Positions 1-8,167 are shown, counted from the first letter of the stretch. The stretch is 40,640 bases of DNA from Clostridia bacterium (GCA_017470945.1 JAFUXH010000151.1:1-40640), one strand, 5' to 3'. Notes: generated from the sequence alone by a model not told the origin. Made by a program: numbers and translations.

Positions 1-116
<116 letters not shown>

Positions 117-122
117 TCCAAT

Positions 123-149
123 GGACACTCAATCGAGTGTCCTTTTTTT
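123..149 (+). terminator. Rho-independent terminator of the rRNA operon
   Basis: A perfect 8-bp stem (GGACACTC at 123-130, GAGTGTCC at 135-142) with an AATC loop is followed directly by seven T residues at 143-149. It starts only a few bases after the 5S rRNA, as expected for the end of an rrn operon. Confidence 0.92.
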
Positions 150-474
150 ATTTGTTCGGCCCAAACATGAGCACGCTGCTTTGGGGTGCGGAGGCGCGGG
201 CTCGGGGGAAGTGTACATGGCTCGTTTGTAAGCGCTTCAAGAATACACGGGTGGTTTCCAAATGAAAATGCTTGCCATGAAATGAAGCAAGCATTGGGGC
301 AAGGTAAGAGCAAAGTGAATATTAGCCTTCATCAATCATTGCGGAAGAAGCGTGGCATGCTTGGATGCGTTCCAGTTCGGTTTTTGATCACATGCAGAGC
401 AGAATTCCTGATGATATGCGTGCCCATATCGTATGCACTGCACGGCCATCTTTGGTTGATGATATCCCGGCAGA
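150..474. other. Intergenic stretch without a recognisable gene
   Basis: I see no convincing gene here. An open frame on the plus strand from 186 has no good ribosome binding site, resembles no family I know, and runs into the antisense of the phosphatase gene. A hairpin with an 8-bp stem (AATGCTTG at 267-274, CAAGCATT at 288-295) lacks a T-tract. The stretch is less GC-rich than the neighbouring genes. Confidence 0.5.
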
Positions 475-1239
475 TCAAAAGATGGGCATGGTGGGCTGGG
501 CAGGCCAGGTGGAGGGGGCGGTGTTGTCCACGCCGTTATAGCATTCGGGATACAGCCCGGCCAGGGAGAGGGGTTCCCCGGCCTGCAGCAGATGGCTCAC
601 ATCGCCGGCGCACAGGCAGCGGAACGCCACCTCGCCCTTCACCCGCTCCTGGGTGATCAGGGTGGTGACGGAGGAAGGCAAGCACAGGAAGCTTTGCCAC
701 ATGGGCACGGGCGGCAGGCCGGTCAGGTAAGACAGGATGGCCATACCGATGGCGAAATGGCAAAAAAGCACCAGGGTATCGTCGGTATTGTGGTCGCAGC
801 GGTATATGCAGCCCGCCCGGCGGTAGCCGTGGGTCAGCAGCAAAGCGTCGATGCCCGCTTGGGTTTCTTCCCAAATTTCCCTGACGTTGCCGCCGCTGGT
901 CAGCGGGTCATCCGGCCATGCCGACCGATCCATCAACCGGGAGTGATCATACCAGGCGGGGGTGGGAAAATCCCAGGGGATATGGGGTTTTCCGGTGACT
1001 GGATCGACGGCGGCGCCCCGGAATTCCGCCAGCCATGGCAGCGTTTCCGCGGTGCGGTGAACCAAGCGCAGGGTGTAGCCGGCGGTTTCCTGGGCCCGAC
1101 CCAGGGGGGATACGTAGTACGCTTTGGTGGGAATGGCGGCCAAACGCCGGGCCAGCAGCTCGGCTTCCCGGTGGCCTTTCTCGGTCAGGCCATCGTGGTC
1201 GTAATTGGGTTCGGCGTGGCGAACGATCAATATGCGCAT
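475..1239 (-). CDS. Histidine phosphatase (phosphoglycerate mutase-like) family protein
   Basis: A 254-residue cytoplasmic protein opening with RILIVRHAEP, the histidine-phosphatase signature. His8 would be the phosphorylated nucleophile and Arg7 the phosphate ligand; VSPLGRAQETA about 40 residues later is the second conserved block (R-A-x-E-T-A). Family members remove phosphate from sugar phosphates, nucleotides or cofactors such as alpha-ribazole phosphate, and nothing here fixes the substrate. It is somewhat longer than typical 200-residue members, with an extended middle (about 110-180). The ATG at 1239 follows AAAGGAAATGATCCCC, giving a good ribosome binding site. It stands alone and diverges from the nucleotidyltransferase gene. 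Confidence 0.85.
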   Translation of the reverse strand: MRILIVRHAEPNYDHDGLTEKGHREAELLARRLAAIPTKAYYVSPLGRAQETAGYTLRLVHRTAETLPWLAEFRGAAVDPVTGKPHIPWDFPTPAWYDHSRLMDRSAWPDDPLTSGGNVREIWEETQAGIDALLLTHGYRRAGCIYRCDHNTDDTLVLFCHFAIGMAILSYLTGLPPVPMWQSFLCLPSSVTTLITQERVKGEVAFRCLCAGDVSHLLQAGEPLSLAGLYPECYNGVDNTAPSTWPAQPTMPIF

Positions 1240-1331
1240 GGGGGATCATTTCCTTTCGGCAGAATCGGCAAGCCTATTATACGCGCCCAGGGGCAGGCGT
1301 GTAAACCCCGGGCATCAGAAAAAGCCGGGCG

Positions 1332-1360
1332 TTGCCAGGCCCGGCGCGATGTGATAGAAT
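1332..1360 (+). promoter_or_regulatory. Sigma-70/A-type promoter for the nucleotidyltransferase gene
   Basis: TTGCCA (1332-1337), a 17-base spacer and TAGAAT (1355-1360) stand 25 bases before the ATG at 1385. The -35 element lies in the loop region of a 7-bp hairpin (GCCGGGC 1324-1330, GCCCGGC 1339-1345), which could be an operator or chance in GC-rich DNA. Confidence 0.6.
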
Positions 1361-1384
1361 ACGGACTGGAAGGGTGATGGGGAA

Positions 1385-2149
1385 ATGCAGGCGGCGATCC
1401 AACGCATGGCGGAGGCAATCACGGCGATCGTGCCGACCCACAGCATATGGCTGTACGGCAGCACGGTGCTGGACGATTTTCATCTGGGGTGGAGCGATAT
1501 TGATCTGATCGTCCTGACCCGGGCGGCGATCACGCAGCGGCAGGCGGAGCAATTGCTGACGCTGCGGCAGGCCCTTTCCGCCCGGGAGCCGGGGAACCCG
1601 TACTATCGCTGTTTTGAAGGGGTGCTTGTGAGCCTGGAGGAATACCGGGCAGGCCGCTTTACCCGCGTGGTGTACTGGGGCACCAGCGGGCAAAGGATCA
1701 CCGATCGCTGCGACGTCGATGCCTTTGCCCGGCAGGAGCTGGCCTTTCACGGCAGGCGGGTATACGGCGAAGGCGACCGATCCCTGTTTTCGCCGCCCAG
1801 TCAGGCGGAATTGACGGCCGCTGTGCGGCGGCATTACGAAGGCATTCGCGCCTGCGCCGCGCAGACGGACGACAGCCTGTACGCCTGCGGATGGCTGCTG
1901 GATATCGCCCGGTGCATTTACACCCTGCGCTATCACGATGTGATCGCAAAAACCCGGGCGGGGGAGTGGGCGCTGGCGGAAAAGATCTTTGACGACGACG
2001 CGGCCCTGCGCAGGGCCCTGATCATCCGCCGGCAGCCGCTGGCATACAAGGACCGCCCCGAAACGAAGGCATGGCTGAAAAGCCTGGGGTCCACCGTGCA
2101 AAGGTACGCCGACGCGCTGGAAAGGGAATGGAGCGGGCCAAACCCTTGA
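1385..2149 (+). CDS. AadA-like nucleotidyltransferase with C-terminal DUF4111-type domain
   Basis: A 254-residue protein with the minimal nucleotidyltransferase signature: LYGSTVLDD (Gly25-Ser26) followed by SDIDL (Asp38, Asp40), the metal-binding pair. The C-terminal half, with CGWLLDIARCIYTLRYHD and KTRAGEWAL, resembles the helical domain of streptomycin/spectinomycin adenylyltransferases (AadA, ANT(9)), where a similar K-x-x-A-x-x-W-A motif occurs. Known relatives transfer AMP to aminoglycosides, but many chromosomal members have no tested substrate, so resistance is possible and not shown. Weak GGGGAA precedes the ATG at 1385, which sits just after a good promoter. The stop codon lies inside the -35 box of the next gene. 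Confidence 0.8.
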   Translation: MQAAIQRMAEAITAIVPTHSIWLYGSTVLDDFHLGWSDIDLIVLTRAAITQRQAEQLLTLRQALSAREPGNPYYRCFEGVLVSLEEYRAGRFTRVVYWGTSGQRITDRCDVDAFARQELAFHGRRVYGEGDRSLFSPPSQAELTAAVRRHYEGIRACAAQTDDSLYACGWLLDIARCIYTLRYHDVIAKTRAGEWALAEKIFDDDAALRRALIIRRQPLAYKDRPETKAWLKSLGSTVQRYADALEREWSGPNP

Positions 2150-2175
2150 CAGGCTTTGGCCGGAAATGATACAAT
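2146..2175 (+). promoter_or_regulatory. Promoter for the phosphodiester glycosidase gene, overlapping the upstream stop codon
   Basis: TTGACA (2146-2151, a perfect -35), an 18-base spacer and TACAAT (2170-2175). The TGA stop of the nucleotidyltransferase (2147-2149) is part of the TTGACA box. It drives 2236-3171 and probably 3191-4096. Confidence 0.75.
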
Positions 2176-2235
2176 ACCTTTCGTGTTTGAATCGCCCGGG
2201 GCGATGTACAAAAGAGAAATTGAGGGGGAAAAAGG

Positions 2236-3171
2236 ATGCGTCTGCGCTTTTTTGGTTTGACGATTGTGGTTGTGATGTGCGCGCTTGCGCTGCTGCCGGG
2301 GCTGGCCCTGGGCGAAGTGGTGGAATTGCCCATTGATTTTACGCCCGGCATGAAGCCGCTGGAGACCTATGAAACCGGCAAAGCCGGCTATGACGATCCC
2401 TCCATTCACGTGGTACGGGAATGGGGCGAAAGCGAGCAATACAATTGCGTGTATTACGCGGTGGATGTGACCATCGCCAATCCGACCCAACTGCGCACCG
2501 AATCCGCCGCCGGCGGCCGGAATGGCTTTAAATCCCGCCAAAAGGTGCCGGTAGCTACCATGGCTAAACGAATGAACGCGGTGCTGGCTGTGAACGGCGA
2601 TTATTACGCCGAGCATCCAGGCTCTTTGGTGCTGCGGCAGGGCGTCATGTTCCGCAATTGCACGGAGACATATCACGACCTGCTTTTGATCGACGAGGAC
2701 GGGGATTTCCATGTGATCCTCAACGACAACCGGGATCGGCGGTATGACGACCCGGAAACCAGGCCCATGGACGTATCGCAGATCGATATGACCCAGGTGG
2801 ACGGCAAAAAGGTGATCAATGGCCTGGAATTTGGCCCCGCCATCGTGGTGGACGGCCAGCCGGTGACCACCATCGAGCGATCCTGGACCAACCCCCTCAA
2901 TTCCAAGGAGTGGGAGCGGGCCCAGCGTATCTGCATCGCCCAGATCGGGCCGCTGCACTACCGCATCGTGGCTGTGGCGTATTACGGACTGAATATTGCG
3001 GATTTCACCGATCTGGTGATGTCCTTCGGCGACGTGCAGACCGCCTATATGCTGGATGGCGGCAATTCGGCGCAGATCCTTTTCCTGGGCTATAAAATCA
3101 ACAACACCCAGGCGGAGAACATTCGCTACGTGCCGGACTGCATCTATTTTGCCAGCGCCTATCAGCCGTAA
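2236..3171 (+). CDS. Exported phosphodiester glycosidase (NAGPA domain) family protein
   Basis: A 311-residue protein with a clear Sec signal peptide (basic start, hydrophobic core to about residue 22, likely cleavage after LALG near residue 26) and no lipobox cysteine. The mature part has the NAGPA-fold blocks: AVNGDYYAEHPGSLVLRQG in the middle and YMLDGGNSAQ near residue 274, matching the conserved D-G-G-x-S loop. Family members hydrolyse glycosyl-phosphodiester bonds, such as uncovering mannose-6-phosphate in animals or acting on cell-wall polymers in bacteria. It probably works outside the membrane on a glycopolymer. The ATG at 2236 follows GAGGGGG. The Lgt-like gene begins 19 bases after its stop, so the two are probably co-transcribed. 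Confidence 0.85.
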   Translation: MRLRFFGLTIVVVMCALALLPGLALGEVVELPIDFTPGMKPLETYETGKAGYDDPSIHVVREWGESEQYNCVYYAVDVTIANPTQLRTESAAGGRNGFKSRQKVPVATMAKRMNAVLAVNGDYYAEHPGSLVLRQGVMFRNCTETYHDLLLIDEDGDFHVILNDNRDRRYDDPETRPMDVSQIDMTQVDGKKVINGLEFGPAIVVDGQPVTTIERSWTNPLNSKEWERAQRICIAQIGPLHYRIVAVAYYGLNIADFTDLVMSFGDVQTAYMLDGGNSAQILFLGYKINNTQAENIRYVPDCIYFASAYQP

Positions 3172-3190
3172 ATAACGAGGGGGGAGCAGC

Positions 3191-4096
3191 ATGGATACCG
3201 TTCATTCCGCGTATTATTTTTGGATGCTTGGCAGCGCCTTGATCACCGCGGGGGTTCAGTTTCTGCTGGCCAAGGGCATGAAAAAGCGGGGCCTGCTGTG
3301 CGGCCTCACGCTCGTCCTGGGCACGGTGATCGGGGTGATTTGCGCGCGGCTGTTTTCCGCCGCTGCGCAATTTGAATACACCTTGGCGGACGGCGTGATG
3401 GAAACCCTGCTCAGCGACGACGTGGGGCAATTATCCTACTATGGCGGGTTGACCGGGGTTTGCTTCGGGGTGGCGCAGGCCGCCCGCCTGACCGGCAACC
3501 GGCCTATGGCGGCGCTGAACGCATATGCCCCGGCGGGGGCGCTGATGGCGGCGCTGGCCAGGTTCGGCGAGGTATTTCTGGGCATGCGCTGCGCCGGCAA
3601 CCTGGTGATGACAGAGAAATTGTGCTTTTTCCCGGTGGCTATCCGCAACGAGTGGGACGAGTGGTATGTGGCGGTATTCATGCTGGCTGGGCTGGCGTAT
3701 CTGATCGTATTCGCGTTCTCGTTGCTGAAATACCGGGAAAAGCGCTTCGTGCGCACCCTGTTTTACCTGTGCCTGCCGCAGATCCTACTGGAAAGCCTGC
3801 GCAATCAAAGCATCATCTGGCATGAATTTGTGCGGATGGAGCAGCTGGCCTGCATGGTCGCCATGGAGGTGATCCTGGTGCTGTACGGCGTGTGGGCCAA
3901 GGGACAGCGGAAGCGGTTCCTGCCGGCTGTGGCGGGCCTGGCGTGCGCTGGGGTGTTTGTGGCGGTAGAATTTGCTTTGGATAAAACCGACCTGCCCCAT
4001 CTGGTCACCTACGCGGTGATGGCGCTGGGCCTTGTGTGCCTGGGCTGGATGGAATGCCTGGGCTTTGGAAACGTGAAAAAAGCGGGACGGGCCTGA
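3191..4096 (+). CDS. Lgt-like (prolipoprotein diacylglyceryl transferase-related) membrane protein
   Basis: A 301-residue polytopic membrane protein with about seven hydrophobic segments. Residues about 82-130 align by eye with the core of Lgt: SYYGGLTGV stands where Lgt has S-F-H-G-G-L-I-G-V, and APAGALMAALARFGEVFLG stands where Lgt has the A-P...GRLGNFINGE loop. The essential Lgt histidine (His103 in E. coli) is Tyr here, and the Asn-rich loop is shortened to RFGE (about 124-127). Either it is a degenerate relative or it transfers a different lipid or acceptor, so I would not call it the housekeeping Lgt. Preceded by GAGGGGGGAGCAGC and probably co-transcribed with the phosphodiester glycosidase. 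Confidence 0.65.
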   Translation: MDTVHSAYYFWMLGSALITAGVQFLLAKGMKKRGLLCGLTLVLGTVIGVICARLFSAAAQFEYTLADGVMETLLSDDVGQLSYYGGLTGVCFGVAQAARLTGNRPMAALNAYAPAGALMAALARFGEVFLGMRCAGNLVMTEKLCFFPVAIRNEWDEWYVAVFMLAGLAYLIVFAFSLLKYREKRFVRTLFYLCLPQILLESLRNQSIIWHEFVRMEQLACMVAMEVILVLYGVWAKGQRKRFLPAVAGLACAGVFVAVEFALDKTDLPHLVTYAVMALGLVCLGWMECLGFGNVKKAGRA

Positions 4097-4110
4097 CCTT
4101 TCATAATATC

Positions 4111-4148
4111 CGAATGTCCATGCCGGGGAAAACTGGCATGGACATTCG
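4111..4148. terminator. Hairpin between convergent genes, probable bidirectional terminator
   Basis: A perfect 14-bp inverted repeat (CGAATGTCCATGCC at 4111-4124, GGCATGGACATTCG at 4135-4148) with a 10-base loop lies between the stop codons of the convergent Lgt-like and GH31 genes. A clean T-tract is missing on both sides (GTGTTTGTATG on the plus side), so termination may be inefficient. Confidence 0.6.
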
Positions 4149-4215
4149 TGTTTGTATGAGGCAGGTTGTGTATCCCACTTTCCGCTGCTTTCGTTTTCTA
4201 TGACGCTTGTTTTCC

Positions 4216-6642
4216 TTATGCCAGGCGCAGGGTGATTGCCTGGCCTGTATAGCAAACCTCCGCTGCGTTGCCGCCTGCCAGGCGGATGCGCAGCGTTTGT
4301 TTTTCCGCCATGCCGGGCCAGCTGCCCTCCCGGGCGGATATCGTCAGCTCCCGGTCCCGATCGCGCCAGGTGAAGGTCACGCGGGCGCACTGGCCCGCTT
4401 CATAGCCATAGCCGTCCCCCGCGTCGTCATACCAGGTGAAGCGGCCGTCGGCGCCGGGGTACACCGTCACGTCGAGGGGCGGGTGGGGGATTTCCGTGAC
4501 GAATTGCTGCACCGGCCCCTGCAGCAGGATGCCGCCCCCGCGGATGAACCAGGGCACCCTGTCCAGCGGGGCGTGCAGGGTGATCGTTTGGCCGCCGGGA
4601 TAGCGCGCGCCTGTTTCGCCGTCGTACCAATCCACGCCGGCGGGCAAATACACGCGTTCCGTGTCGTCCACGGGCTCGATCCGCTTTCCCGCCGGCAGGT
4701 ATTCCATGGGGTGGGTGACGGGCTTAACCAGCAGATCGCCCAGCAGCATTTCATCGTCGACCTGCCGCAGCGCGGCATCCTGTGGGAACATCAGCGCGGG
4801 CACGCGCACCGGCGGCAGCCCCCGATCGGCATAGCGGGCGGCCAGGGAATACAGATAGGGTACCAGCCGGCTGCGCAGGCGAATGATTTTTTCCAGGGCG
4901 TCATACCAGGGGCCGCCCTTTTCCCCGAACTGCCAGATTTCCCGGGGCGTGCCGGTGCCGTGGGCCCGCATCATGGGCAGGAAGGCGGCGTACTGCATCC
5001 AGCGCACGAACAATTCCCGGTAGCCGGGGTCCTGTACGCCGCCGTTGAATTCCCCGGTTCCAAACCAGGCCCCGCCGAAATCCATGGGGAAGAAGCCGCC
5101 CGCGTCGGTGGTCCACCAGGCTTCGCCGGTGGCCATGAAATTCAGGCCCTCCGGCACCTGCCGGCGCAGCACCTCCCAGGAGGAGGAAATATCCCCGGAC
5201 CAGGTCACGGTGGCGTAGCGGTGCTGGCCGGCCCAGCTGGAGCGGGTCAGGTTCAGCACCCGTTTTTCATCGGTGGTTTCCCGCTGGCCCCGGTAGATGC
5301 CCATGGCGTGATACAGGCTGTAGAGGGTGATTTTGCCGGGGTCCAGGTATTTTTTGGCTTCGGCGGTGTTCAAGCGCACGCGCTCGAAGGGCTCCGGCTT
5401 GATGGATCCGTGCCAATCCGATTCAAAGGGCTCGGAGCAATCGCACCACCAGGCGTCGACGCCGTGGCGGAACAGGCCCTCGTTGGCCTGCTTCCAGTAC
5501 AGGGTCCGGGCCTTTTCGTCAAAGGCGTTGTAGATCGTGCGGTTGCCCAGCATGCAATCGTTTTGTAGCATCTCGGCCCGATTCTCGTTTTGATCGCCCT
5601 GCATGGAGGGCCAAACGGATATCATCAGCTTCGCGCCCAGGGCGTGCAGGGCGTCCGTCAGGCCCCGGGGATCGGGGAAGCGGGTTTCGTCGAACACCTT
5701 ATAGCCCCACTGCCCCTCCGGCCAGGATTGCCAATCCTCTACGATCACGTCCAGCGGTACCTGGCGGCTGCGGTAGTTTTTCACCACGTCCAGCAATTCC
5801 TGGGCGTCCTTGTAGCGCTCCTTGGATTGCACGTAGCCGAAGGCGTACTTGGGCAGCAGCGGGGCGTGGCCCGTCAGATCGGCGTATTGGCGGCACACGT
5901 TCTCGTACCCGCCGCTGAAGAAGTAATAGTCCATTTCATCGGCGCAGTCTGCCCACAGGTAGGAGCCGTTGGCGTCGTCGTGGAACGCCGTCAGGCAGCC
6001 CACGTCGAACAGGATGCCCCAGCCCTTGGTGCTCAGCAGCACCGGCACCACGGCCTTCATGTTGTGCTGGTACAGGTCCCGGCTTTTGCCCCGCAGGTTG
6101 CCGTAGCCCTCCTCGTGGGAGCCCAGGCCGTACAGCCCCTCGTTTTCGTCAAAGGCAAACGACAGCTTCCAGGCGTAGGCCTTCCGATCCTCGATGGCAT
6201 CGTAATCCTCGCTGGAGGCCCGCACCCCATCGACGCTCTGGGCGTAGGTGATCTGGGCGTCCCGCCGGAAGTGGTTCACCATCACGGGCTTTTCCTCCAT
6301 CACGCAGGGGCGTTTTTCATCCTCCCGCAGGATCACGTCGCCCGCCCGGGTCAGGAAGGTGATGGCGCCGGTCGTTTGATGGATCCGCAGCAGCACGCCG
6401 CCGCAGTCGGCGCAGAACGCGTCCGCCGTTTCGGTAACGGCGCAGGCGCCCGCCTCCCGGCTGACGATCACGTCGCCCCCGTCGGGCAGGAAATGATCCC
6501 GCAACGTGCGGGTTATGCGCACTGCGCCGCAGGCAAGGGCGCTGATTCGCAAAAGCTGGGTGCGATTGGGCAAAAACGCGGGCCCGGGCAGGGGCAGCGC
6601 AAATACCGCCGTGCCGGGGGAAGGGATGGAACAGGTCATCAT
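4216..6642 (-). CDS. Glycoside hydrolase family 31 enzyme, alpha-xylosidase/alpha-glucosidase type
   Basis: An 808-residue cytoplasmic enzyme (no signal peptide) with the GH31 plan: N-terminal beta-sandwich (about 1-250), TIM barrel (about 260-590), C-terminal beta domains. The nucleophile is Asp401 in WWCDCSEP and the acid/base Asp484 in TWSGD. LPKYAFGYVQSKERY and the VEDWQSW segment are typical of the XylS-like alpha-xylosidase branch, so alpha-xylosyl groups of xyloglucan or alpha-glucosides are the likely substrates; sequence alone does not separate them. The start at 6642 (or the adjacent ATG at 6639) follows GAAAGGAG. The gene follows FucU in the same direction, but a terminator-like hairpin whose T-tract touches this ribosome binding site lies between them, so it may be expressed by read-through. 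Confidence 0.9.
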   Translation of the reverse strand: MMTCSIPSPGTAVFALPLPGPAFLPNRTQLLRISALACGAVRITRTLRDHFLPDGGDVIVSREAGACAVTETADAFCADCGGVLLRIHQTTGAITFLTRAGDVILREDEKRPCVMEEKPVMVNHFRRDAQITYAQSVDGVRASSEDYDAIEDRKAYAWKLSFAFDENEGLYGLGSHEEGYGNLRGKSRDLYQHNMKAVVPVLLSTKGWGILFDVGCLTAFHDDANGSYLWADCADEMDYYFFSGGYENVCRQYADLTGHAPLLPKYAFGYVQSKERYKDAQELLDVVKNYRSRQVPLDVIVEDWQSWPEGQWGYKVFDETRFPDPRGLTDALHALGAKLMISVWPSMQGDQNENRAEMLQNDCMLGNRTIYNAFDEKARTLYWKQANEGLFRHGVDAWWCDCSEPFESDWHGSIKPEPFERVRLNTAEAKKYLDPGKITLYSLYHAMGIYRGQRETTDEKRVLNLTRSSWAGQHRYATVTWSGDISSSWEVLRRQVPEGLNFMATGEAWWTTDAGGFFPMDFGGAWFGTGEFNGGVQDPGYRELFVRWMQYAAFLPMMRAHGTGTPREIWQFGEKGGPWYDALEKIIRLRSRLVPYLYSLAARYADRGLPPVRVPALMFPQDAALRQVDDEMLLGDLLVKPVTHPMEYLPAGKRIEPVDDTERVYLPAGVDWYDGETGARYPGGQTITLHAPLDRVPWFIRGGGILLQGPVQQFVTEIPHPPLDVTVYPGADGRFTWYDDAGDGYGYEAGQCARVTFTWRDRDRELTISAREGSWPGMAEKQTLRIRLAGGNAAEVCYTGQAITLRLA

Positions 6643-6656
6643 CCAAAACTCCTTTC

Positions 6657-6689
6657 AAAAAACAGCAGGAAGCTCAGCCCCCTGCCGTT
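6657..6689 (-). terminator. Rho-independent terminator or attenuator between fucU and GH31
   Basis: Read on the minus strand: AACGGCAGG (6689-6681), an 11-base loop and CCTGCTGTT (6669-6661) form a 9-bp stem with one G-U pair, followed by six T residues (6662-6657). It lies 12 bases after the fucU stop. The T-tract runs straight into the GAAAGGAG binding site of the GH31 gene. Confidence 0.75.
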
Positions 6690-6701
6690 GCCTGTTTCAG
6701 G

Positions 6702-7130
6702 TTATTTTACGACGCCTTTTTTCAAAATGACGTTGGCGTACAGCGCCCCTTCGCTGGTGGCGACGCAGGCGTAGCATTTCGCCCCCCGGGGGTAGAATTC
6801 CGCTTTCTGCACCGCCTCCTCCCGCAGGCCGTCGGCCTCGTATTTTTGGCCGATCCTGCGGTACTCTTCCCAGATTTCGGGCTTGTAGGGATCGTTGGGC
6901 AGCACGGCCATCAGCACGGTGGGGTGCTCCACGTACGGGTCCAGGGGGAAGAAGCGCAAAATGGCGTCCAGGATCTCCGGGATACCGTGCCCGTCCATGC
7001 GCACGCATTTTTCCGGGCAGCCGAATTTCGGGTAATTCCCGTCGCACAGCAGCAATTCATCCCCATGGCCCATTTCCATCAGGATTTTCATCAGCTCGGG
7101 GGTCAGGATGGCAGGGATTCCTTTCAGCAT
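6702..7130 (-). CDS. fucU: RbsD/FucU family sugar mutarotase, L-fucose mutarotase-like
   Basis: A 142-residue cytoplasmic protein that interconverts sugar anomers. It aligns by eye with E. coli FucU from end to end: MLKGIPAILTPELMKILMEMGHGDE at the start has the same spacing, with the catalytic His22 of MGHGDE, and EFYPRGAKCYACVATSEGALYANVIL near the C-terminus carries the family Y-x-N motif. The ATG at 7130 is preferred to a GTG at 7139: it matches the FucU start and follows GAGGTG at the right distance, and that binding site overlaps the stop codon of the aldo/keto reductase (translational coupling). As the last gene of the LacI-led catabolic operon it should speed anomer exchange of the imported or released aldose; RbsD-like ribose or galactose specificity remains possible. 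Confidence 0.85.
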   Translation of the reverse strand: MLKGIPAILTPELMKILMEMGHGDELLLCDGNYPKFGCPEKCVRMDGHGIPEILDAILRFFPLDPYVEHPTVLMAVLPNDPYKPEIWEEYRRIGQKYEADGLREEAVQKAEFYPRGAKCYACVATSEGALYANVILKKGVVK

Positions 7131-7140
7131 CTGCGTCACC

Positions 7141-8145
7141 TCATTTCACGATGGTTCCGTCCTCATCCCACAGGTCGTGCCAAGAATCGGCCCCCGGCCA
7201 CAGGAATACCTGGCCCTTGATCAGGCGGCAGTTCTGATCCACGCTTTTCATGGCTTCCATTTCCGCTTTGGACAGGGGATCCTCCGTCACGCAGCGCAGG
7301 TTATCCTCGTAATGGTGCAGGGAGAAGGGGATGGGCACCTGGCCCCGCTGCGCCGCCCATTTCAGGCATACGGCCGCCGGCGATATCCCATGGGCCCGGG
7401 CGATTTGAACCACCTGAGGCGCCTGGGTATCGATCAGGTCCTCCGGGGTGGTGTCCCGCTCCGGCCGGTTGGGGCTGCCGATGGGGCAATAGCCAATGGG
7501 CTGAATGCCGTGGGCCACGGCGTAATCAAACAGCGCTGGCTGCTGGAAGCAGGGGTGCAGTTCGATTTCCAGCACTGTGGGTTGAATGCGGCACAGGGGC
7601 AGCACCGCCTGCAGCTTGGGCACGGTCATGTTGCTCATGCCCAGGTTGCGCACCAGGCCCATATCGTGCAGCCGCTCCATTTGCCGCCAGGTCTGCATGA
7701 ATTCCTCCACGGAGAAGGGCTTGCTGTCGGGGTTGCGGCTGTCCACATCGCAAAAAGGCGCGTGATAATTGGGAAAGGGCCAGTGAACGAAATAGAAATC
7801 CAGCTGATCCAGGTGCAGATCCCGCAAGGTTTTGGCGCAGGAAAGCAGCACGTCCCCCCGGCCGTGCATATCATTCCACACCTTGGAGGCCACCAGCACC
7901 TCGTCCCGACGGACAGCGCCTTCCCGGAACGCGCGGTCGAATTCCCGGCCGATCAGATCCTCGTTGCCGTACACGGAGGCGCAGTCGAACAGGCGGTAGC
8001 CCGCCCGGATGGCCCCGGCCACGGCGGCGCTCACCTGCTGGGGCGAGAAATGATCGCTGCCGAAGGTGCCCAAACCGATGCAGGGGATTTTTTCCCCGGT
8101 GGAAAGCGTGCGCGTGGGCACGGATTTGGGATCAATGGCACTCAT
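7141..8145 (-). CDS. Aldo/keto reductase, aldose reductase-like
   Basis: A 334-residue cytoplasmic oxidoreductase of the AKR (beta/alpha)8 family. The catalytic tetrad is complete: Asp54 and Tyr59 in FDCASVYGNED, Lys88 in ASKVW, His121 in VHWPF. Aldose and xylose reductases of this family reduce open-chain aldoses to alditols. The segment that normally reads I-P-K-S and binds the 2'-phosphate of NADPH is IPFS here (Phe at 274), so NADH may be used. It lies between a GatD-like dehydrogenase and a FucU-like mutarotase, which suggests aldose reduction or reduction of an aldehyde product such as lactaldehyde. The ATG at 8145 follows AAGAAGG. The stop overlaps the fucU ribosome binding site. Confidence 0.85.
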   Translation of the reverse strand: MSAIDPKSVPTRTLSTGEKIPCIGLGTFGSDHFSPQQVSAAVAGAIRAGYRLFDCASVYGNEDLIGREFDRAFREGAVRRDEVLVASKVWNDMHGRGDVLLSCAKTLRDLHLDQLDFYFVHWPFPNYHAPFCDVDSRNPDSKPFSVEEFMQTWRQMERLHDMGLVRNLGMSNMTVPKLQAVLPLCRIQPTVLEIELHPCFQQPALFDYAVAHGIQPIGYCPIGSPNRPERDTTPEDLIDTQAPQVVQIARAHGISPAAVCLKWAAQRGQVPIPFSLHHYEDNLRCVTEDPLSKAEMEAMKSVDQNCRLIKGQVFLWPGADSWHDLWDEDGTIVK

Positions 8146-8167
8146 GGTTTCGCCTTCTTTCTCTTGT

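Noticed and set aside
186-656. Plus-strand open frame after the 5S rRNA
   Set aside because: No good ribosome binding site, low-complexity Arg/Gly/Pro-rich end, overlaps the phosphatase gene in antisense and resembles no family.
1324-1345. 7-bp hairpin as a terminator
   Set aside because: No T-tract on either strand, and it overlaps the -35 element of the nucleotidyltransferase promoter.
4207-5568. Long antisense open frames (also 9307-10860, 12319-13800, 20711-23194, 26046-27395, 31240-32625)
   Set aside because: They lie opposite clear genes, are Gly/Ala/His/Gln-rich as expected for the mirror of GC-rich codons, and lack ribosome binding sites.
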